A stretch of DNA of 64,000 bases from BRH-c54 sp965284565 (lineage in GTDB: Bacteria; Bacteroidota; Bacteroidia; Flavobacteriales_E; Vicingaceae). The notes beneath the pieces were generated by a model. It was given only the letters and a program-made list of their open reading frames with translations, had not been told where the DNA came from and made no database searches. Both the position numbers and the translations under genes were made by a program. Each line of letters begins with the position of its first letter. Within the stretch, counting starts at the first letter, position 1. Positions 46,116 to 52,903 of the stretch are shown piece after piece. The stretch covers positions 1,364,001-1,428,000 of the forward strand of contig OZ260100.1 in assembly GCA_965284565.1 (NCBI GenBank), in the 5' to 3' direction.

Positions 46116-46349
46116 TTAAATAATTCCTTTTTCTTGAGCTTTTGTAAGAGCTGCTTTAATACCAATTTTATCAATGGTTCTAATACCTGCAGCAGATACT
46201 TTTAAAGATATCCATAAATCTTCTTCTTCTAAATAAAATTTCTTAACGAATAAATTCGGTAAAAATTTTCTTTTAGTTCTTCTTTTAGAGTGAGAAACAT
46301 TATTACCTGTAATCACACTTTTTCCTGTTATTTGACAAACTCTAGACAT
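46116..46349 (-). CDS. rpmB: 50S ribosomal protein L28
   Basis: 77 residues with the L28 pattern MSRVCQITGKSVITGNNVSHSKRRTKRKFLPNL and WISLKVSAAGIRTIDKIG. In many Flavobacteriales rpmB is followed by rpmG (L33) and a DUF4295 gene; here a terminator follows directly, so rpmB is alone. Conserved paired cysteines, sometimes used to bind zinc in L28, are reduced to a single Cys5. Confidence 0.97.
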   Translation of the reverse strand: MSRVCQITGKSVITGNNVSHSKRRTKRKFLPNLFVKKFYLEEEDLWISLKVSAAGIRTIDKIGIKAALTKAQEKGII

Positions 46350-46704
46350 TTCTTTTGGCTTTAATTTTTAAGGATGGCAAAGTAACGCATATTTGTTTAA
46401 ATATTCAAAATATTTATAAAAATTATTTTTTTTCTGTTAACGGCATCCTAAATGGTTCTTGAAAAATTTTAAAACTAATTGATTTTAATCGTTTTATGAA
46501 AATTAATTTTCTCTTGTTAGGTTAAAAATTATTATGCTCTTTTTCTTGATAAAAAGAGCCAAAAATCAAGAATAAACGCCAAATCCTTTGTAATCTTTAC
46601 CCACATGCCACCGCATTTCCTGGTCCGATTACTCAGGATTTCACACCGTTTGTTCAAAAGCCCTCGCTCGGGTATTTGGTATTAGGGGATTAGTATTATT
46701 CCAC
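46350..46704. other. 355-base intergenic region with pseudoknot-like element and GC-richer tract
   Basis: No coding frame longer than a few dozen codons is convincing. The left third is AT-rich and holds the rpmB leader. Positions 46537-46570 contain two interleaved inverted repeats. From about 46571 to 46690 the base composition shifts to clearly higher GC (for example ccaccgcatttcctggtccg and gccctcgctcggg), unlike any other gap in this window. Origin unknown. Confidence 0.5.
46537..46570. repeat. Interleaved inverted repeats (H-type pseudoknot-like)
   Basis: CTCTTTTT (46537-46544) pairs perfectly with AAAAAGAG (46551-46558). Their loop CTTGAT (46545-46550) pairs perfectly with ATCAAG (46565-46570). 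Both strands could form the same structure. Confidence 0.55.
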
Positions 46705-48225
46705 TTAAAACCCCAACAAAGTCATACCAACACTGAAGGCGTGCAGTTCCGGACCTCTATTTTTTTCAAACAATGGAGTTAATCCATAAGTTGCAAATAA
46801 GTTCAATCTACCATATCCAACTCTTGCTGTTAAACTCACTCTAAAAGGATTCGTGTTAAAATCCTGATTGTCTTTATATTTTTGAGTATCTCCGCCTTCT
46901 TTGTATTTATACTTCATTTTAGTGGTAAATTTATACCCCACAATGGCTCCAGCTGCAAAATGAAAGGATTTATTTTTATGTTGTCCCGTATTTATTTCTA
47001 ACAACAAAGGAGCATTAATATAAAAGGTTTTAAACCTGTTTTTTGAATAGTTAACATTGGTATCTATTACTCCCCACGTATAATTTTCATTGAACGGAGT
47101 AACATTGTCATGCACAAAACTTCCTCCTTTGGTTATTAGCTGAACATTATGTTTAAGTTCGTAATTATTGTACTCTATTCCCAGCCCTGTAACTAAGCCA
47201 ACATGATGTTTATAAAGTTTTATAAACTGCTCGTAGAAATTAATGCTCACTGTCCAAGATTTAGCATAATCTAATTCCATAAATTGAGTAACTTTTGAAG
47301 GATTAGTTGTATCTAATCCGTCAGGATTGTTCAAATTGAAACTATTGTTGGCATTTACAAAACCGTTTATTCCCAAATCAATTCCAGCCCAATGGTTACG
47401 TCTTTTTTTAGCAGGTTTGTTAATGGAAACCGCATCATCAACAATTAAAACCATTGTACCGCCCCATTTTATTCTGGTGGTATCGTTTTTACTTTTGGTG
47501 CTGATTTCTCCTAAAGTATCATTTGGAAGCGTTATAGAAACATTATTTCCATTTTTAATATCAGCCAACCCTGATTTTTGAAGGTTATTAATAGGAGGAT
47601 TTCCATAAATTTTCACCTCAGAAACTCCAGAAAGTACTCCTGATATTTCTTGAACAGCAAAAACCTTAACAGCTGCTGCTCCGGAAGTAGTTAACGCTAC
47701 CTTTTTAGCTTCAAAATCCTGTGCTTTTAGTTCGGCAGCTCCCGAAAGTGAAACGGTAAAGTTTTTTGTAACTCCTTTTAGTTCTACAGAACTCGCTCCA
47801 GAAGTAGTTAAAGAAACATCTTGAGCATTAATAGAAAAATCTAATCCTGTTGCTCCACTAGAGTTGATGACTAAATTTTCGGTATTAATATCATTTTGAG
47901 ATTTCACTGCTGCTGCACCACTAACTTCAATATTATTTAAAGTAGTATAATATACTTTTACTTGCATATCGCTGGCACTTTTTACTCTAGCTTTTACATA
48001 TATGTTTAAGGTACCATTTTTAGTTTCAGTAATAAGGTTTTCCAAGTATTGTTCAGGAACCCCAATAATTTCAATCTTTTCGTTTTCAGCTTCAATTAAC
48101 ACTACGCTTAAGGAAGAGGAGATATTGATTTTATCAAAACTTTCTACTGTTCTTTCTGTTGTTTGTGCAAAAACAGTTGTTACGAAAAACATACTAAGCA
48201 CTACTATTAAAATTCTTTTGTTCAT
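46705..48225 (-). CDS. Exported protein with GIN/DUF2807 head and beta-barrel domain, 506 aa
   Basis: A signal peptide (cut after TTVFAQ, 21) is followed by a DUF2807 (putative autotransporter adhesin head, GIN) beta-solenoid at about 25-215. Repeated SGAS/SGAA turns mark the rungs (VEVSGAAAVKS, TSGASSVEL, SLSGAAELKA, TSGAAAVKV). After a linker the C-terminal half (about 275-506) has an outer-membrane barrel pattern ending LFATYGLTPLFEKNRGPELHAFSVGMTLLGF. It follows the sigma/anti-sigma pair by 118 bases on the same strand and may be its target or part of the same unit. Confidence 0.82.
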   Translation of the reverse strand: MNKRILIVVLSMFFVTTVFAQTTERTVESFDKINISSSLSVVLIEAENEKIEIIGVPEQYLENLITETKNGTLNIYVKARVKSASDMQVKVYYTTLNNIEVSGAAAVKSQNDINTENLVINSSGATGLDFSINAQDVSLTTSGASSVELKGVTKNFTVSLSGAAELKAQDFEAKKVALTTSGAAAVKVFAVQEISGVLSGVSEVKIYGNPPINNLQKSGLADIKNGNNVSITLPNDTLGEISTKSKNDTTRIKWGGTMVLIVDDAVSINKPAKKRRNHWAGIDLGINGFVNANNSFNLNNPDGLDTTNPSKVTQFMELDYAKSWTVSINFYEQFIKLYKHHVGLVTGLGIEYNNYELKHNVQLITKGGSFVHDNVTPFNENYTWGVIDTNVNYSKNRFKTFYINAPLLLEINTGQHKNKSFHFAAGAIVGYKFTTKMKYKYKEGGDTQKYKDNQDFNTNPFRVSLTARVGYGRLNLFATYGLTPLFEKNRGPELHAFSVGMTLLGF

Positions 48226-48343
48226 CTGTTTATATTTTTAACTTGTTTTGTTTGGTATTGTTTTTTGATAGCTATCTCAAAAAATTAATTTGTTTTTGAA
48301 AGTGTGACGCTTGAGCTAATCTATTTGTTACAGCTCAGAAAAA

Positions 48344-49342
48344 TTAATTTTTAACTTTTCTTGAAATGGAGAATTTACCTATACTTAAGGCGTATTCTTT
48401 AACCTCTCCTTCGTCATTTTTATTCTTTTTCATTCCGCTTTTTTTGCCGGCAACTTTTGCGGCTAAATCGGCAACAACTATTTCTAATGACTGTTTTGTA
48501 TTGGAAGCTTCTTCTGAAAGAATTTTTTTGGAAGCTTCTTTTTTAAGAAATCCACCAATGGTTAAAACTGGAGCTTGTTCTTTAGTGTTGTTTGCTAATA
48601 CTTTTTCCTCTTTCTTAAGAGCAGTTGGTAAAATGACAATACTGTCTTTTTCCGCAACATTATTTACAGCTAATTGTTTAGTGGTATTTTCTACCGCAAC
48701 ACCAACCAAAGGTGTTTTTTGCTTGTTAATAACAGGTTTTTTATTCTTTACAGAAGCTATATCTGCTGATGTTGTTTTGATTTCATTTGTTGTTTCTTTC
48801 GCTATAAAAAGTTCTTTAGAAATTGGAACAGGATTAAAAGTTGCTAATTGAAACTGATTATCTACGGTTGAACCATCATCTAATCCTTGAATTAAAAAAG
48901 CCATAATTAAAACTGCAGCGGCTGCATTTGTCCACCATCTTAGTGGAATAATAGCCGCCTCTTTTTTTAGTGCATTTTTATCTTTAAAAATGATTTTTTT
49001 AGATTTTAATTTCGTTTGCTGAAAAAGTTGAAAATTATTTTTGGCAGTTTTATCTACTTTTAAAATGTGTTTTAATGTTTTTGTTTCCTGAGAAGTATTT
49101 ATTCCTTCTATTTCGGCAATCATTAAATTATCTAAGGCATCTTTTTTTAGCGTTGTTTTATTATCAAAATTTACAGGAGTAGCTTCAAGCACTTCAAAAG
49201 CTTGTATTTCATCAAACTCTTCTTTTAAATCAGGATTTTGCTCCAAAAACACCATCAGCTCAGCCACCGTGTTTGGCGATAAGTTCTGCTCTAAATAATC
49301 GAGCAAAAAGGCTTCATAATTATGTCTGTTTATGTTGCTCAT
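48344..49342 (-). CDS. Putative membrane anti-sigma factor, 332 aa
   Basis: The N-terminal 55 residues (NYEAFLLDYLEQNLSPNTVAELMVFLEQNPDLKEEFDEIQAFE) look like the cytoplasmic sigma-binding helical region found in Bacteroidota anti-sigma proteins. One membrane helix lies at about 132-150 (WWTNAAAAVLIMAFLIQGL). The remaining 180 residues are Lys- and Ala-rich and periplasmic. No sequence family is clear; the call rests on the 4-base overlap with the sigma factor gene and the topology. Confidence 0.72.
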   Translation of the reverse strand: MSNINRHNYEAFLLDYLEQNLSPNTVAELMVFLEQNPDLKEEFDEIQAFEVLEATPVNFDNKTTLKKDALDNLMIAEIEGINTSQETKTLKHILKVDKTAKNNFQLFQQTKLKSKKIIFKDKNALKKEAAIIPLRWWTNAAAAVLIMAFLIQGLDDGSTVDNQFQLATFNPVPISKELFIAKETTNEIKTTSADIASVKNKKPVINKQKTPLVGVAVENTTKQLAVNNVAEKDSIVILPTALKKEEKVLANNTKEQAPVLTIGGFLKKEASKKILSEEASNTKQSLEIVVADLAAKVAGKKSGMKKNKNDEGEVKEYALSIGKFSISRKVKN

Positions 49343-49824
49343 AAAACTTGTTCTATACTTCCTAAATATTGTTGTAAAAACTTTCTGCCTCTAAAAATGT
49401 AAACCTTAACCTGCGATTCTGATAACCCTGTAATTTCTGCAATTTCATCATACGCATAACCTTCGTAATCTCTAAGCATAATCACTGCTTTTTGGTCTTC
49501 CGGAAGCTGATTAATCGCTTGGTGTAATACTTCTTGCAAATCGCTGTAATGAGAATTTTCAAAAAAATCTTCTTCTTTAACTTCCTTAAAACTGCCCATT
49601 TTTTTGTCTCTTCTGGTCTGATCTATAAAAGCATGGTAGGCAATAGTAAAAAGGTACGATTTTTCTTTTCCCGGCTGAACAGCATCTTTTTTATGCCAAA
49701 ATTTTTCAAAAGTATCTTGAATAATATCTTTCGCCTTTTCCTCATCCTTAATGTTTTTCAACACAAAGCGATAAAGATTATCAGAATAATCATCAACACA
49801 CTTATTAAATTGGCTTATTGTCAA
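49339..49824 (-). CDS. ECF RNA polymerase sigma factor
   Basis: 161 residues with sigma region 2 (DNLYRFVLKNIKDEEKAKDIIQDTFEKFWHKKD) and region 4 (LPEDQKAVIMLRDYEGYAYDEIAEITGLSESQVKVYIFRGRKFL). The start is TTG at 49824: an in-frame stop lies upstream, no ATG is available before region 2, and MTISQFNKCVDDYSDNLYRF is the normal N-terminus for this sigma group. It overlaps the putative anti-sigma gene by four bases. A -7 element lies 55 bases upstream. Confidence 0.93.
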   Translation of the reverse strand: MTISQFNKCVDDYSDNLYRFVLKNIKDEEKAKDIIQDTFEKFWHKKDAVQPGKEKSYLFTIAYHAFIDQTRRDKKMGSFKEVKEEDFFENSHYSDLQEVLHQAINQLPEDQKAVIMLRDYEGYAYDEIAEITGLSESQVKVYIFRGRKFLQQYLGSIEQVL

Positions 49825-49879
49825 AGCAGGGTTTTGTTGTTTTTATGTAGGACGCTCGATCATCTCTAAAAGTTACAGG

Positions 49880-49887
49880 CAAAAATA
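49880..49887 (-). promoter_or_regulatory. TAnnTTTG -7 element for the ECF sigma operon
   Basis: TATTTTTG on the minus strand is 55 bases upstream of the TTG start. It is a housekeeping-type element and not an obvious ECF autoregulated promoter. It overlaps the tail of the terminator of the upstream gene. Confidence 0.45.
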
Positions 49888-49918
49888 AAAAAAGGGAAAA
49901 CAATTTTGTTTTCCCTCT
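49884..49918 (-). terminator. Intrinsic terminator after the 157-aa gene
   Basis: AGGGAAAACAA and TTGTTTTCCCT form a perfect stem, and on the minus strand a long T run follows. It separates the 157-residue gene from the sigma operon. Confidence 0.85.
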
Positions 49919-49940
49919 TAAAATAAAAAAACTAAGTTAA

Positions 49941-50414
49941 TTAAGCTTTAATTTTTTGATTAATGATTCCATACCATTTTTCAATCAACTGCAGTTCTTT
50001 ACTCAATTGTAATTGTTGCTCTGAATCGTAAAACACAACGGAAACACTTGGGTTGGTTTTGTTTTTAAATTCAAAAGACAAGGCTAGTTTGTCAATAACA
50101 GACTGACTACTAGTTGAATTTTTGAGGTTAATTAAACTACATTTTTTCACCTCATTTAGACGAATAAATTCTTGCGATTTGTTATCTCTAACATTTTTAC
50201 AAAAACCAAAAACATTGCTAGCTTCATCTATTCCTAAAGCTAAATCTCCGCTAACTTCGTAGTCGGTAAGCAAAAATCCTTTTTCACTAGCTGTGTTTTT
50301 TAATTCTTCTAATAATTGTTCTTCTTTGTATTTTTTTGTTTTATACATTATAATAAAAGGCAATAAGCAGGCAACAATAACTAAAGCTCCTACTAAAACG
50401 ACTCCTAAATCCAT
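49941..50414 (-). CDS. Membrane-anchored protein of unknown function, 157 aa
   Basis: An N-terminal membrane helix (about 5-24, VVLVGALVIVACLLPFIIMY) is followed by a short coiled-coil segment (KYKEEQLLEELKNTASEKG). A soluble domain with alternating strands comes next (VSGDLALGIDEASNVFGFCKNV, SVSVVFYDSEQQL). I do not recognise a family. It is transcribed alone and ends in a strong terminator. Confidence 0.7.
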   Translation of the reverse strand: MDLGVVLVGALVIVACLLPFIIMYKTKKYKEEQLLEELKNTASEKGFLLTDYEVSGDLALGIDEASNVFGFCKNVRDNKSQEFIRLNEVKKCSLINLKNSTSSQSVIDKLALSFEFKNKTNPSVSVVFYDSEQQLQLSKELQLIEKWYGIINQKIKA

Positions 50415-50507
50415 TTTTTTTTAATTTAAATATTGAATAATTGCACATTGAAAAAATATCAATGTGCTGAAATTAAATTAGTTGCATTGCAACAAAAAAA
50501 TGGATTT

Positions 50508-50879
50508 TTACCAGAAACAATGAAAAGGAAAGATGATATCGGCTACACTAAATAATGTAACAAAGGAATAAGAAAACCTAAGATAACTATAATACCTATC
50601 GTTTTGTAGTTTATTATTGGTTAGCTCAGCAAATTCATCTTCCGAAAAAACTTCTTTATAGAAAGACGCTAAAGAGCTTAAGTTTATAGTGGAATTCTGA
50701 GAAGTAGGATTAGTATAAAATTCGACTTTAAAATGAGCAATATTTAAATCAGCTTTATTAGCATCTGTAATTTCATAGCTTACTTTTTCGTAACTCGCAC
50801 CTTGTCCATACCAACTAACCGAAAAACAATAAACTGTTATGAGTAAAGTAAACAGTATATGTTGAACTAATTTTTGCAT
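50508..50879 (-). CDS. Small exported protein, 123 aa
   Basis: An N-terminal hydrophobic stretch (about 6-24) is followed by a 95-residue domain with no recognised family. The hydrophobic C-terminus ends YSFVTLFSVADIIFPFHCFW. It has its own promoter element at 50903-50910. Confidence 0.6.
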   Translation of the reverse strand: MQKLVQHILFTLLITVYCFSVSWYGQGASYEKVSYEITDANKADLNIAHFKVEFYTNPTSQNSTINLSSLASFYKEVFSEDEFAELTNNKLQNDRYYSYLRFSYSFVTLFSVADIIFPFHCFW

Positions 50880-50902
50880 TATATTGTAAGAAAATATAGG
50901 TG

Positions 50903-50910
50903 CAAAATTA
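50903..50910 (-). promoter_or_regulatory. TAnnTTTG -7 element for the 123-aa gene
   Basis: TAATTTTG on the minus strand ends 23 bases before the ATG at 50879. Confidence 0.45.
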
Positions 50911-50942
50911 ACTAAAATTATATGCTAAGTTGTTGTATATAA

Positions 50943-50976
50943 ATAAAAAAACGAACCGTATAAAACAGTTCGTTTC
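50943..50976 (-). terminator. Intrinsic terminator after the PadR operon
   Basis: AAACGAAC and GTTCGTTT pair around an 11-base loop, and a T-rich tract follows on the minus strand, just below the stop at 51005. Confidence 0.8.
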
Positions 50977-51004
50977 TCAAAATAAAACTATAAAAAATTT
51001 TAAA

Positions 51005-51736
51005 TTATTTACTTACATGTTGGTGGTAAGAATTATGTGTTTTCTCAAGATGAGAAACATCACCTGTAGGCATTAATCCCCAAAAAATAACCACCCCTGC
51101 TAAAATAAGTGTTGATTTGGCTATTGCCATTATTTTATTCTCGGCTGTTTTATAGTTTTTAATGGTAAATAAAGGGATAAAAACAAATACTAATAAAGAA
51201 AGTCCTGAATAATATGTAATTGTGGCTCCAGGCCAATGCATAATTTTAAAAAGTGTGGCTATGCTCAATAAAATTGCTGCCAAATAACCTATTGAGGCTG
51301 TTACTTTTTTCATTTTTCCACTAGCATTATTAATGTCTAATGTAGCCATTAGGGGGAAAACTATTACACCTACTAGCACTAACCCAATAACCAGTAAAAT
51401 TCCAGCTCCTGGCCAATGCATGATTTTAAAAAACACACCACTAATAACTAAAAGTGATGAAATGATTCCGATAATTCCTGTTGTTTTTTTCATTTTTCTT
51501 TGTTTTAAGGTTAATAAATAGATAGTTGCTTCTTGTATTTCTGAAAAGTGTTTGTAACCAAATTCTTGCAAGGTTAATTTTAATGAATCGCCAAAAGATT
51601 TACCTTCATCCATTTTTTGTTCTACCATGCAACATACATGATCTAACAAATCAACTTGAAGCGATTCGTAGCTTACGCCATTATCTACAATCAAATCAAA
51701 AATTTTGTCTATTTGTTGTTCACTTAGCGTTGCCAT
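51005..51736 (-). CDS. PadR-associated membrane protein with duplicated FKIMHWPGA motif, 243 aa
   Basis: The N-terminal 75 residues form the helical HAAS-like domain that often accompanies PadR regulators (LLDHVCCMVEQKMDEGKSFGDSLKLTLQEFG). Five or six membrane segments follow. The part from about 81 to 190 is an internal duplication: KMKK is followed by two helices around FKIMHWPGA at 103-111, and again at 163-171. The same motif is familiar from the gliding/T9SS motor protein GldL, so a distant relation is possible. The gene overlaps the PadR gene by 17 bases and is probably controlled with it. Confidence 0.78.
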   Translation of the reverse strand: MATLSEQQIDKIFDLIVDNGVSYESLQVDLLDHVCCMVEQKMDEGKSFGDSLKLTLQEFGYKHFSEIQEATIYLLTLKQRKMKKTTGIIGIISSLLVISGVFFKIMHWPGAGILLVIGLVLVGVIVFPLMATLDINNASGKMKKVTASIGYLAAILLSIATLFKIMHWPGATITYYSGLSLLVFVFIPLFTIKNYKTAENKIMAIAKSTLILAGVVIFWGLMPTGDVSHLEKTHNSYHQHVSK

Positions 51737-52073
51737 AACTAATATTAGCTGTTGGGTCTAAAATAGATTTAATAGTAATCATAAAATCTAAAAATTCGTC
51801 AATTGCTGCGGTTGCTAAATTTTTACCTTCGGGAGTTAGTAAATAGTATTTTCTTATTCTTTTACCAATATTCTCCTGTTCGGTAACTACTATTCCTTCT
51901 GCTTCTAATTTATGTAGCAGCGGATATAAAGCTCCTTCAGTAATTTGAATTTTACCTTGTGTTAATACTTTTACCTTGCTGGTAATTTCGTACCCATACA
52001 TTCTTCCTTCTTGTTCTAACAATTTAAGGATAATGGGTTTTAATGTGCCTTTTATTATTTCTTTTGAATACAT
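51720..52073 (-). CDS. PadR family transcriptional regulator
   Basis: 117 residues from the ATG at 52073 (MYSKEIIKGTLKPIILKLLEQEGRMYGYEI). It is a winged helix with ITEGALYPLLHKLEAEGIV and RKYYLLTPEGK, followed by a short dimerisation helix. An ATG five codons upstream (52088) is possible, but the -7 element TATTTTTG overlaps it. It is likely to repress its own operon by binding the perfect palindrome at 52081-52105. It is the first gene of a two-gene unit with the HAAS-like membrane protein. Confidence 0.9.
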   Translation of the reverse strand: MYSKEIIKGTLKPIILKLLEQEGRMYGYEITSKVKVLTQGKIQITEGALYPLLHKLEAEGIVVTEQENIGKRIRKYYLLTPEGKNLATAAIDEFLDFMITIKSILDPTANISYGNAK

Positions 52074-52077
52074 AGGA

Positions 52078-52085
52078 CAAAAATA
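52078..52085 (-). promoter_or_regulatory. TAnnTTTG -7 element for the PadR operon
   Basis: TATTTTTG on the minus strand ends four bases before the ATG at 52073. Part of it lies in the left arm of the palindrome. Confidence 0.5.
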
Positions 52086-52105
52086 CATAAATTTCTTATG
52101 TATTT
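52081..52105. promoter_or_regulatory. 25-bp palindrome, candidate PadR operator
   Basis: AAATACATAA, five bases, then TTATGTATTT: a perfect 10-bp inverted repeat. It contains the TACAT/ATGTA arms usual for PadR boxes and overlaps the -7 element of the padR operon. Confidence 0.65.
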
Positions 52106-52314
52106 AAGATTTAGGCAATAAATTTTAACATTAGTTATTTAAATATCTGATTTTCAGATAGAAAAATTTTTGATAGTGTAGTTTTAAACTTTATTGCAAT
52201 GTGCCATCTACAAAAACCAACCAAATTAGTATTATCTATGTTCCATAAAAATAGAATTTAAATGAAACTGATAAAAAGATAAAGAAATTCTTTTACGGTT
52301 AAAAATCTTATGAA

Positions 52315-52902
52315 CTATTTCCTATATGCTAATAGTCTTTCAACATATTTGCCAATAATATCGAACTCAAGGTTTATGGTATTACCGGCTTTTAGAGTTT
52401 TAAAAGTGGTATGCTCAAACGTATAGGGAATAATACAAACAGAAAATTGTGTGCGTTGAGCATCTACAACCGTTAAACTTACACCATTTATGGTAATAGA
52501 ACCTTTTTCCACGGTAATGTGGTCTTTTGCTTCGTGGGTAATGGTAAACATCCAACTGCCATTTTCTTCTTTAATAGATTGGCAAACACCCGTTTGGTCA
52601 ACATGTCCCTGAACAATGTGCCCATCAAACCTGCTGCTTGCTGCCATAGCTCTTTCTAAATTAACTAAGCTCCCAATTTTTAAAGTTCCTAAATTACTTT
52701 TTGTTAATGTTTCTTTAATAGCGGTTACGGTATAAACATCACCATTAATATTTATAACGGTTAAGCAAACACCATTATGAGAAACACTTTGGTCAATTTT
52801 TAATTCGTGTGTAATAGCACTTTTTATAGAAAAATGAATGTTCTCACCTTCTTTTTTAATACTAACTACTTCCCCTAAATCTTCTATAATTCCTGTAAAC
52901 AT
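52315..52902 (-). CDS. ribE: Riboflavin synthase (alpha chain)
   Basis: 195 residues made of two lumazine-binding repeats. The N-terminal start MFTGIIEDLGEV and the repeat motifs HNGVCLTV and INGVSLTVV, with the usual GHIVQGHVD, are all present. It converts two molecules of 6,7-dimethyl-8-ribityllumazine to riboflavin and the pyrimidinedione. I use the ATG at 52902, which fits the family N-terminus; a start six codons earlier would overlap the upstream gene. The gene begins one base after the stop of the T9SS protein, so they are probably co-transcribed. Confidence 0.95.
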   Translation of the reverse strand: MFTGIIEDLGEVVSIKKEGENIHFSIKSAITHELKIDQSVSHNGVCLTVININGDVYTVTAIKETLTKSNLGTLKIGSLVNLERAMAASSRFDGHIVQGHVDQTGVCQSIKEENGSWMFTITHEAKDHITVEKGSITINGVSLTVVDAQRTQFSVCIIPYTFEHTTFKTLKAGNTINLEFDIIGKYVERLLAYRK

Positions 52903-52903
52903 A

